A stretch of 64,000 bases of DNA from Astragalus membranaceus (lineage: Eukaryota; Streptophyta; Magnoliopsida; Fabales; Fabaceae). Under the pieces are notes generated by a model, which did not search any database, was not told where the DNA came from, and saw only the letters and a list, made by a program, of their open reading frames with translations. The stretch spans positions 187,783,068-187,847,067 of the forward strand of contig CM076846.1 in the NCBI GenBank assembly GCA_039519185.1, given 5' to 3'. Numbering within the stretch: the first letter of the stretch is position 1; the number at the start of each line of letters is the position of its first letter. Positions 9,304 to 18,117 of this stretch are shown here, one piece after another. The position numbers and the translations under genes were made by a program.

Positions 9304-11393
9304 CTATGGTGCACCTTTTGTTTTAACTTTAAATGGTGGTGCAACCATTGAAGAAGTGGTAGGGAATGCAAGCTCATTAAGTTGTTTCTTGAAGACGAAT
9401 CTCTCCTCAGGAGTCATACGATTATATCTCGCCCAAATCATCTCCATTTGGTAAGAAATATCATAGTCAGCCGATTTTTCTTGCGAGAATTTATCATCTA
9501 TAGAATCCAAACTCAATTTTTTCCAATGGTCGTCTACAACATCCAACGGAATAGGAGTACCGGAGACATGGTACACACCTAGCTCACAAGCACAAGGAAG
9601 AAGATGTGTCTTTCTAATAATGCACACACAGCGGGCTTTGTCATATCCAACCCCAGATGTCGATTTTGAAAACTCTTTAACAATATGATCCAAAGCATTT
9701 AAAGAGACAATACCGCGAAGCTTTTTAAACAAAGGAGTATTGGAAGCCACTTCAATATGGTTTATGCTTCTTTGAAAAGACCCGATGAATTTATCAAATT
9801 GAAGAGTAAGCATCTCATGCATAGATTTAAAAGACTTAGACAAGTCACCTCCAGAAGTCCTCAAATGTCTCTTCAAAGTCCAATGAGCTGACTCGACTCT
9901 TAAATAATAACAATAAACACGTGTCAAAAAAAATTTAAACTACGATAAAAATACTAAACACGTGACAAAAAATTTTAAACTACGATAAAAATACTAAACA
10001 CGTGTCAAAAAAAATTAAACTACGATAAAAATACTAAACACGTGTAAAAAAAATTAAACTACGATAAAAATACTAAACACGTGTCAAAAAAATTTAAACT
10101 ACGATAAAAATACTAAGCACGTGTCAAAAAAATTTAAACTACGATAAATATACTAAACACGTGTCAAAAAAATTTGATAAAAATACTAAACACGTGTCAA
10201 AAAAATTTAAACTACGATAAAAATACCTATTGGTGGTCTGATTCCCGAAGTGTGGGATCTGGTTTGTCCATGCCAAGATAAATCTTTCCTTATGCTTTGT
10301 CAACCATGTGTCATGCACATACTTAATAAGAGCGGACAAATCAACGCAGGAGTCCTCAAAAATCTTCAAGTGAGCTGAGTACTCTGACTCGTCAAGTGAA
10401 TCAATAATGTTATGCCAAAGAGAGAGTACGTCTTTTTGCCTATCCACGTGCACCAACTCTTTAATCTTCGCTTTCACATTTTTAGTCACATGCCAAGAAC
10501 ATAACAAATTTGTAGCCGAAGGAAAGACATCAACAATACCGGACATAAGTCCAAGATCTCTGTCAGTCAAGAATACCTGAGGCTGAAGCCCGTGCAAGTC
10601 AAATAATTCTTTTAGTTGCTGCAATGCCCAAGTAAAATGAATTCCAAGCTCGTGTGAAATATAGGCAAAAGCAACCAAGAAAGTTAACTCCGTTGAAGTG
10701 ACTCCTACAATCTCCAATAGAGGTAGATTGTATTTGTTGGTCTTGTAGGTGGTGTCAAGAATAAGAACCTTTGGAAACAACCGGGATAACTTAATAGAAG
10801 TGGGATGCGCCCACATGTTGTCACTGACCACATCGGAACCCTCAACTTTTCTGCTCCAACATAAATAATTTTGAGACTCAATCAATCTCAAAAGCTCCTG
10901 AATGTCCGTTCTAGGACCCCTCTTAGAAGACCTATAGGTGTAACGCTGCCTATATATTTGAGGAAGAGAAGTGACGTTGTCCGGATAATGGTTCTTCAAA
11001 GCAGTAAGACAATCTTTCGGGGGAACATTCAGATCAGTGTGCTCATTAACAATAGCTTTCTGCGGCTTAGTTAAACGACCAAAAGCCGTCGACCCGACCG
11101 GGGTAGTAAGCAACTTATGTGTGTGAAGACCACACCTAACATTCACACGCCAACCCCCATGACGTATTGTACAAGTAGCTCTCAATGTAAACAGACAGCT
11201 TATTCTCTTAGACCCGAAAACTCTAGAATCATTAGACCACTTCCATTGTTTCTCGCAACCAAAAATAATCTTATCTCTAGAACCCCTTTTACCTCCAGCT
11301 TTGTCAAATCTTACAATGATAACCAAAACTCCAATACGCCTCCCAATCGCGTTAGTCCACTCTTCAACATCCTGGCGTGTAGAAAAAATCTAC
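9304..11393 (-). CDS. MULE transposase (MuDR/FAR1-like)
   Basis: It would cut and insert the surrounding MULE. On -, the first large exon runs from about 11393 to 10227. It shows an N-terminal FAR1-type region (GCEKQWKW, LRATCTIRHGGWRVNVRCGL) and then the DDE-type MULE domain: FPKVLILDTTYKTNKYNLPL with the first Asp, VFLTDRDLGLMSGI with the second Asp, and CSWHVTKNVK. A GT-AG intron at 9899-10226 joins TNQIPHFGNQTTNR to VESAHWTLKRHLRTS in frame. The second exon ends with a SWIM-like zinc motif, CVCIIRKTHLLPCACEL, where the last position is Cys rather than the usual His. No stop interrupts either exon, so the gene may be intact. An upstream exon beyond 11393 is likely. The protein is expected in the nucleus. 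Confidence 0.88.
9899..10226 (-). repeat. Tandem repeat forming the transposase intron, CACGTG in each unit
   Basis: Eight units of about 40 bp follow the pattern CACGTGTCAAAAAAATTTAA then ACTACGATAAAAATACTAAA. They begin near 9917, 9959, 9999, 10040, 10079, 10119, 10159 and 10192; the seventh is shortened. The whole array sits between the inferred splice donor (10226) and acceptor (9899) of the MULE transposase. Each unit carries the CACGTG palindrome. Confidence 0.9.
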
Positions 11394-11589
11394 AAAATAG
11401 AAAAAATAGATAAATGTTGCGTACTTAATTAATTAAATATCTACCAAACTTTGATTAAGAAAATTAGTTTGAAAAATATACCCTCTCCGTCTAGAATGCC
11501 TATGTAGTGTCTACCACGAAAGGAACAACCTGCGACTCTGTATGCACAATATCTGTTTCAAAATAGAACAACAGTTATACAGAAAATAA

Positions 11590-12025
11590 TTAAAAAAAAA
11601 ACAAATCGGATTTACGTGCCTCAAACGTAAATCCGCTTTGTATTTTTTACAAATCAGATATACCCCCATCCAGGTAAATCCGATTCATTAAAAGATATAA
11701 GCGAATTTAGGTAAATCCGAATGCGCATCGGATTTAGCTAAACCCGATTTATTAAAATTTCGCTTTCTATTCTGAATTAAATGGTCAAATCGGATTTATC
11801 TATCAGTTTGATAGATCCGATTTGACTTATGCGTGTGAATTTAATACGTATTTAAAGCTAATCGGATTTACCTTCCATTTAGGTAAATCCGATTACCAGA
11901 TAAAGTGGTCCCCCACCAGAGAATCTTCCAAAAGTCAATTTTTGTAATTTATGTTAGGGGTATTTTCGGGATTACGGTATTGGGTGGGGGTAGATGGGAG
12001 TTGATGGGCGTATAAAAAAAAACCC
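11590..12025. repeat. Right subterminal region of the MULE
   Basis: It contains at least eight CGGATTTA / TAAATCCG motifs, several paired as inverted repeats, then the conserved GGTCCCCCACCAGAG segment and the terminal repeat. Window bases 1-388 are a second copy with the same order of motifs. The matching left subterminal region (2070-2205) has the same palindromes. Confidence 0.8.
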
Positions 12026-12094
12026 CAAAAAAAATCCCTAAATTTTTTAGTGGGTTAGAGCCAGGGCTTTGTGGGCTGGCCCCCAAATTTTGTT

Positions 12095-12835
12095 CTCATT
12101 CTTTTCCCACTATTTACACACTCACTTTCATTCTTTCACCCCCTTCCTCTTCTTCCTCCCTCTTACCACCACCTTCTTCTCCCTCTCACCACAACCACCA
12201 CCACCACCACCATCTCCCACTCACCATCACCACCTCATTTTCCCTCTCACCACCACCACCACCTCCTTATCCCTCTCACCACCACCTCCTTATCCCTCTC
12301 GCCACCACCACCCCACCTATTTTCCCACTATTTATACCTCTACTTTCATTCTTTCACCCTCTTCCTCTTCTCCTTCACTCCCACCACCATCACCATTTTG
12401 TACTCACCACCACCACCACCGCCATCTTCCACTCACCACCAACTCCTCCTTTTCCCTCTCACCACCACACTTAACCACCACCACCACCACCTATTTTCCC
12501 ACTATTTACACCTCTACTTTCATTCTTTCACCCTCTTCCTTTCTCCTTCACTCTCACCACAACCTCCTTTTCCCTTTCATCACAACCACCACCACCATCA
12601 CCACCTTCCACTCACCACCACCTCCTTTTTTCTCTCACCACCACCACCTCATTTTCCCTTTCACCACCATCACACAACAACCACCACCTATTTTCCCGCT
12701 ATTTATACATCCACTTTCATTCTTTCACCCCCTTCCTCTTCTCCTTCACTCACCACCACCTCCTTCTCCCTCTCACCACAACCACCATCAACACTGTCTC
12801 ACACTCACCACCACCACCACCACCACCAAGAGTGG
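12095..12835 (+). repeat. CCA/CTC-rich low-complexity repeats
   Basis: Dense (CCA)n and CTC tracts are mixed with a longer repeated segment, TTTTCCCACTATTTACAC followed by CTCTACTTTCATTCTTTCAC, seen near 12105, 12320, 12495 and 12690. Long proline/histidine/threonine reading frames here are by-products of the repeat and carry no recognisable domain, so I do not call a gene. Confidence 0.8.
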
Positions 12836-13240
12836 GTCATTTTTTGCAAAATAAATATTCAGGGCCCATGGGCTGAACTAGGCCATCAAAGTTGAGTGGG
12901 TCATTTTTTACAAAATAAATATTCAGGGCCTATGGGCTGGGCCCACATGGACCTTATGGGATTGGGGCCTATGTGGGCCTTATGATGATGGGCTTTTCGG
13001 CTCATGGGCTTTTTGGTCCATGTGTCATGTGGGCCTAAGATGGGCTGGCCCACGTGGGCCAAATTGACAGCTCTACCTATACTTAGACATAGTGGAGTCT
13101 CAACGCTCAACACTTCTGTCACGCTCGTAGGTTTAACTACCCCATGTGGACAATTAAAGAGGTTTTGTTTTAAGGTTTGGGGGGGATGCTCTTCTACCAT
13201 TTCTGATTTTGTGAGCTCCCTACAAACTTTAATGTAAGTG
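12826..13240. repeat. GGGCC-rich segment with a 66-bp direct duplication
   Basis: GAGTGGGTCATTTTTTGCAA at 12830 and GAGTGGGTCATTTTTTACAA at 12895 begin two copies of a segment that includes AATATTCAGGGCC. The following 150 bp is rich in GGGCC / GGCCC and ends with GACAGCTCTA, resembling the end of a hAT element. No matching 8-bp duplication was found. Confidence 0.55.
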
Positions 13241-13931
13241 GGGCCTAATAACTAGATCATGGTATAGAATTGATTAGAAACCATTTACTACCTCTTATAG
13301 TAGATGGAGATGTACATGGAGTGCCGTGACTTAATTTATTCATGGGTACACTACCTATGGATTCATCATTCAAAAATGACGTATATATGTGCATTAATTA
13401 GTCATACTTCAGTCTTTAGAAGAAATTTGGCAAGCAAACCATAACTCATTTTTCAACACAATCCAAGTGGGTCACCTGTATTACCTACTAGCGGAAAAAC
13501 CAGTTAGCAAAGTGGGGGGAAATTAATATAAACCGAAAATACTTGTTTACAGGTCCCAAAATAGACTTGAGGACTAAAATTAAAAATTGAAAAAGACATA
13601 TAAAACAAATACATAAAGGTATTGAGGGGGTACATGAGAGAAATTGAAAGTGAAGACAAGAGAGAAAGAATTTAACATAGAGCCGATTTTACAGACGGCC
13701 AGAAACAACCATGTTTTAGCCGGCTCGCTATATGTTTGCCAGCACAATATTTTCTAACACCATTCCTTAGCCCATTCTCTTTATAATCTTCTTCAACTAT
13801 ATATATATATATATATAATTCATATTCATATCTTCTTTCTAAACATATACTATATATTTTCGTGTATGCACCCACCATCAATATATTATACTATACATTG
13901 GTTTTGCTGTTCTTAATTAGCGGTGGTGCAT
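13241..13931 (+). promoter_or_regulatory. Upstream region of the AP2 gene
   Basis: About 690 bp with no coding sequence precede the AP2 start codon. A (TA)n run at 13798-13818 lies about 115-130 bp before the ATG and could include a TATA box; TATATATTTT near 13850 is another candidate. The positions suit a leader of 60-100 bases, but no start site can be fixed from sequence. A run of purines at 13640-13670 is the only other notable feature. Confidence 0.4.
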
Positions 13932-14081
13932 ATGGCAAAATTAAAGAAAACGCAGAAAGACAGTGACAATAATGTGAATGCAACTAAGACTGCAGTCACC
14001 ACCACGGTGAAACGAACAAGAAAGAGTGCCCCTAGAAGTACCCCACCTCAACGCAGCTCAATATACAGAGGAGTCACTAGG

Positions 14082-14125
<44 letters not shown>

Positions 14126-16109
14126 TCATGTGACTCAACTCTAAATATATGATCAGGCACCGGTGGACAGGGAGATATGAAGCTCATTTGTGGGACAAGA
14201 ATTGCTGGAATGAATCGCAGAACAAGAAAGGACGACAAGGTAATTTCGTACTCTTTATTTACCAATGGTCACTTAACAATATAAATTTATATATGTAGTT
14301 TGTGATGAAATTTAACTAATGAGCTGATTTTTTTGATTTCTTTCCCTATGGGCATCTCAAACCTATGTTGGTGATCATCACGTGATATAATTGTTGCAGT
14401 CTACCTTGGTACGCACATATATACAATGCTGAGCTGATCATATTGATTACTACTATATATATATATCCTCACAAAAGAATCACGTATAATTAAGAAATTA
14501 TTTGTATATTCATTCAGGTGCTTATGATAATGAGGAGGTTGCGGCACATGCTTATGATTTAGCAGCACTCAAATACTGGGGTCAAGATACCATTCTCAAT
14601 TTTCCGGTATTGAAATTTTAAGCACTTTTTTTAATTATTATTGGAGGATTTTGGTAGTTCAGAAAATGAAAATTTTGTCTTCCAATCGCAGTTATTAAAC
14701 TACCAGAACGAACTGAAAGAAATGGAGGGTCAATCAAGGGAGGAGTATATAGGATCATTAAGGAGGTAAAGCTCTCAACCATGCTTCTTAATTTTAATTA
14801 AGGTAAAATTGATCAAGAACAATTTCACTAAAATATGTCAGTTTGTTAATTAATGCAGGAAAAGCAGTGGTTTCTCTCGGGGAGTTTCTAAATATAGAGG
14901 TGTTGCAAGGTATGTTCTGCATCCATGAAGTGCATCAACTACTAACTGAACAGATTCATCTTTCTAATCACAGTTTCATGACATTAATTTGCTTTTCAAT
15001 TAATGATCTAGACATCATCATAACGGAAGGTGGGAGGCACGGATAGGCAAAGTTTTTGGCAACAAATACCTTTATCTTGGAACTTATGGTAACTCCTTCT
15101 CCTCTAAAGTTCTCTTACACAACAATAAAATGTGGCAAAGTACATCAACATTAACGATCTACCTAAATGCTTTGTGTGATGAGTACTTACATAACAGTAC
15201 AACACGTTTTCCACACTAACCAACATCTTTGGCCAATACCATAAGCTACCTGGGATACAGGGCTCATCGTGTTCCTAAGTTCGATTCTTACAGTAAAAAA
15301 ATTTAGTGAAGGCCAAACCGAAATTTGTCATTAAGTACGAGCGGATTTCATTATAAGCACTGGGAAACTTTGTGAGTGTCTAAGAGAAAACACACTTTTT
15401 TCTATCACCACCCTCTCCACTTCTGCACTTTCTTTGACTATGGAATAATTTTCTTACCACATGCATATATAATGATATGTCATTTTCACAAATTAATTTC
15501 AAAAATTAGATCCATTATGTACTGCTAAAAATAATTTAAATTGATCTTGCAGCTACCCAAGAAGAAGCAGCTACGGCTTATGATATGGCAGCTATTGAAT
15601 ACCGTGGACTTAATGCCGTCACCAATTTCGATCTCAGTCGTTACATTAAGTGGCTTAAGCCCAACAAAAGCGATAGCGATGCTAACGATACTAATATTAA
15701 TCTTTTTGACGCTATCCCCAATTGTACTACTATGAACACCCCAAATTCTACTAACGAAGACTTGGAATATAACTTCTTCAACGATGAGAAATCACTCCAC
15801 AATACTACTAGTACTAGAGACGAGGCTACGCTGGTTCAACCTCAAAAGCCATCTAGTGCCACGTCAGCCCTAGAACTTCTGCTCCAATCATCTAAGTTTA
15901 AGGAAATGGTGGAAAGGACATCATTGAACAACCTTTCAACGCCGTTGGATTCTGAGTTATCACAATGTGCATTTCCTGATGACATTCAGACATACTTTGA
16001 ATATGAAGATCTTAATAGATATGGTGAAGGGGATGATATCATGTTCAATGAGCTCAACTCCATTTTGCCTATGTTTCATTCTGATCATGACTTTGAGGCT
16101 AGCTGCTGA
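13932..16109 (+). CDS. WRINKLED-like AP2/ERF transcription factor (WRI3/WRI4-type)
   Basis: This is a nuclear DNA-binding factor. Relatives control fatty-acid synthesis, cutin and wax genes. I read eight exons: 13932-14080, 14157-14239, 14400-14408, 14518-14606, 14692-14765, 14859-14909, 15012-15088 and 15553-16109. All junctions are GT-AG and in phase, giving about 362 residues and a TGA stop. AP2 domain 1 starts at [20 protein letters not shown] (about residue 43) and contains AAHAYDLAALKYWG. Domain 2 starts at SKYRGVARHHHNGRWEARIG (about 144) and contains AATAYDMAAIEYRG. Exon 3 is only 9 nt and supplies VYL, a hallmark of the WRI1-like clade. The C-terminal ALELLLQSSKFKEMVER block (about 286-302) and acidic tail fit the WRI3/WRI4 group better than WRI1; this sub-assignment is from memory. 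A basic Lys/Arg-rich N-terminus could be the nuclear signal. No damage is seen, so it looks functional. Confidence 0.93.
14084..14121 (+). repeat. (TC)n microsatellite in AP2 intron 1
   Basis: About 19 TC repeats begin 3 bases after the splice donor of exon 1. The intron is only 76 bp, so this polypyrimidine run makes up half of it. Length changes here could affect splicing and would make a polymorphic marker. Confidence 0.95.
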
Positions 16110-16412
16110 CATTTTGTAACTCATTTGAAATGATTTTTGATTTATTTAATTTTTTTTAATTACATATATATGTTATGTATAAGAAAAGTAAGATACATAA
16201 TGATTTAAGCTTTTAGAAGAGATAAAATATATGATCATTGACTAATATCAAATGTGAACTTGCGAATATGAAAATTAACCTTTATATATAGCAATTATTG
16301 ATATGACATATGAAAATAAATGAAATATTGTTGGGGAATTGATTGTTTTCCAAAAAGGTAATTTTGATTCATTAGTCAATATATTGTATTGCTTATTTAT
16401 CATTATTATCAA
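16110..16412 (+). other. 3' flank of the AP2 gene
   Basis: AT-rich sequence follows the stop codon. It likely includes the 3' untranslated region, but no clear AATAAA polyadenylation signal stands out (GAAAATAAATGAAATATTG near 16310 is the nearest). Nothing else is recognised before the MITE at 16413. Confidence 0.5.
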
Positions 16413-16871
16413 GGGTTTTGCTTTTCCCACACCCCCTCCTACTCTTTCACACCCCTTAACAAATTTTATTCCAAAAATAACCTCGCGTGAGACGCTGCGA
16501 GGACGTGTTTTATGACTGTTCGAACGACCTTGTTCGAACAGGTTCGCATGACCTCATGCGAACAGTTTAAAAACGCCCAAAAGGGTGTGAAGTCAAAATT
16601 TAACACACTCGAACGATGTCGTTCGAATGTGTTCGAACGAGGTCATGCGAACAGGTTCGCATGACCTCATGCGAACAGGTGAAAAACGCCCAAAAGGGTG
16701 TGAAGTCAAAATTTAACACACTCGAACGATGTCATTCGAACCTGTTCGAATGCCCGTGTTCGAACAGGTGAAAATTCGTGAAAAAAAAGAGGTTTGGCCT
16801 GGCCTTTTGGTCTTTTCACACCCTTATGGGGTGTGTTTCGAGTAGGAGGGGGTGTGGGAAAAGCAATACCC
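16413..16871. mobile_element. MITE with 32-bp TIRs and internal GTTCGAACG-type repeats
   Basis: The terminal inverted repeats GGGTTTTGCTTTTCCCACAC and the complement of its partner (GGGTATTGCTTTTCCCACAC) extend to ATCCTACTC-like ends, about 32 bp with one mismatch. The 8-bp direct repeat ATTATCAA lies at 16405-16412 and 16872-16879, suggesting hAT mobilisation. Inside are repeated short palindromes (TTCGAACGA, GTTCGCATGACCTCATGCGAAC) and two copies of AACGCCCAAAAGGGTGTGAA. Length 459 bp; non-coding. Confidence 0.88.
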
Positions 16872-16879
16872 ATTATCAA

Positions 16880-17399
16880 TTAGTATGTTATAAATTTTAA
16901 AATCGGCCCAAACAAAAGAAAATTAATATTAGCACCCCTCTTTACTAGCTTGCGCCCCTCTCAAATTTAACATATTATTTATGTTTTTTATATTCATTTG
17001 AGTATTTGACTTTATAGAAGTTTATTTTCAAACAATTTTATGTCGTCCAATAGTTGCGTTCTAGAAAGTGGGGCTGTAAAAAAAGGGGTGTCAATAGTTT
17101 GTCCCCTCATATAATAGTGGCAAAATTACGTATGAGGCCCATTAAATTTATTTAAAATTTAAGATTTTTCCTTTAAGTTTGTTTTTTGTCATTCAAGTTC
17201 TTTATGTTTTTGTTTATCTTTCAAATTGGCGCTCTATGTTTCAAATTGGTCATTTATGTTTCTAATTTTATCTTAAATAAATAGAAAATGCTAGAAGTCC
17301 AAAAAAGCTTTCCCCACCCATACATAACCCTTTGTGGCCGTGGTTTTGTAGTTTTTATGATTAAAGTAATGTTATACAGTCCGAAAAATTGTTTCTCGA
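16880..17399. other. AT-rich intergenic sequence, possible MITE relic
   Basis: GCACCCCTCTTT near 16932 and AAAAGGGGTGTCAAT near 17080 could be a degraded inverted-repeat pair, but no duplication was found. No reading frame is supported. Confidence 0.4.
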
Positions 17400-17826
17400 A
17401 CCTCCCTACCTAGTATATCGACATCATATCTTGAAAATAAATGACAACAAGTAGTCGGGTATTCTTTGGGATTTGAGATTGTTCAGTACCGTATCTCTGG
17501 ACCTGTATCCGATCTTAGACACAAGGTCCGATTCGAGATAGTTGGTAGGGGTTGGTCTTGATCAACCAAGCTTCGCTTCCGATTCGGGGCAGGTGGTACC
17601 TGCGGGGACACTCCGACGCTCAAGTCAGTTAGGGAACTGATTAGAGGCAAAGAGTAGGAAAGAGTGTGTACCTTGAGCATTGCATTGAATGCCTATTTAT
17701 AGAGTAAAAGTGTGTTGTCCTAATGAATCAGAGTCGTCCGATCTAGGACCTAGATCTTAGTCGTTGGTCAATGGATCTGCTTTTGCTTATGGGCCTCACT
17801 ATTGTGGATTGGGCCAATCCGTAACA
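17400..17826 (-). mobile_element. 3' LTR of a minus-strand retrotransposon (host of the nested stack)
   Basis: On -, a polypurine tract (17842-17827, ending GGGGGGGCAAC) is followed by TGTTACGGATTGGCCC, the expected start of a 3' LTR. About 125 bp inside is a TATA box, CTATAAATAGG (- strand, 17702-17692). The far end of the LTR is not certain; 17400 is approximate. The internal region lies to the right, is made of 79-bp repeats, and is interrupted by the element starting at 18118. Confidence 0.65.
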
Positions 17827-17842
17827 GTTGCCCCCCCAAGTC
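17827..17842 (-). other. Polypurine tract (minus strand)
   Basis: Read on - it is ACTTGGGGGGGCAAC directly before the TG of the LTR. This is the usual primer site for plus-strand DNA synthesis in LTR retrotransposons, and it fixes the element's orientation. Confidence 0.65.
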
Positions 17843-17972
17843 GGGTCGCCTGTGAGGCGATCTTGACTTGTAAGCCTTGTCTGAGCTCCACGAAACCGGG
17901 CTAGAGCTCACAAGACAGAGATGACCGTTAAGTGACTCGAGGTATCAGTTTAATGTCGCCTTTAGGACAGTA

Positions 17973-18117
17973 TTCTTCGAGGTCGGGCTTATACCAGCGA
18001 GGGTGTCTGCCACCAGTCTCGGAGCGCCCGAGATACAGGTTTTGTCAAAGATCTTCGAGGCCGGGTTTATACCAGCGAGGGTGTCTACCACCAGCCTCGG
18101 AGCGCTCGAGATACGGG
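17973..18117. repeat. 79-bp tandem repeat, left part
   Basis: Two units based on TCTTCGAGGCCGGGTTTATA then CCAGCGAGGGTGTCTACCA. The second is cut by the insertion at 18118 and resumes after 55671, where one more full unit follows (55685-55763). This shared repeat proves that 17973-18117 and 55667-55763 were once contiguous. Confidence 0.9.

Larger units (their letters stand above)
1931..12025. mobile_element. MULE (Mutator-like) transposon carrying a PMD gene
   Basis: The left end GGTTTTTTTTACCCCCATCA and the right end (complement of TGATGGGCGTATAAAAAAAA) form a terminal inverted repeat. Both ends share ATCAACTCCCATCTA, and just inside both lie CGGATTTAGCTAAATCCG palindromes. The interior holds a MULE transposase and a small gene on -, and a plant-mobile-domain gene on +. 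The hAT insertion at 3109-7713 inflates it; without that it would be about 5.5 kb. I could not find a clean 9-bp target duplication, so the exact end bases are uncertain by several bases. The transposase looks fairly intact but the PMD gene is broken. Confidence 0.8.

Noticed and set aside
12069..12895. Two overlapping long + frames (261 and 274 codons) rich in Pro, His, Ser and Thr
   Set aside because: They are translations of CCA/CTC repeats, exist in two frames at once, and show no domain. A secreted proline-rich protein would need a signal peptide and regular motifs, which I do not see.
12056..13075. Possible hAT element with ends TAGAGCCAGGG and TGACAGCTCTA
   Set aside because: The ends match only partly (TAGAGC and a GGGCTGGCCC inside) and the flanking 8-mers (TAGTGGGT, CCTATACT) do not match.
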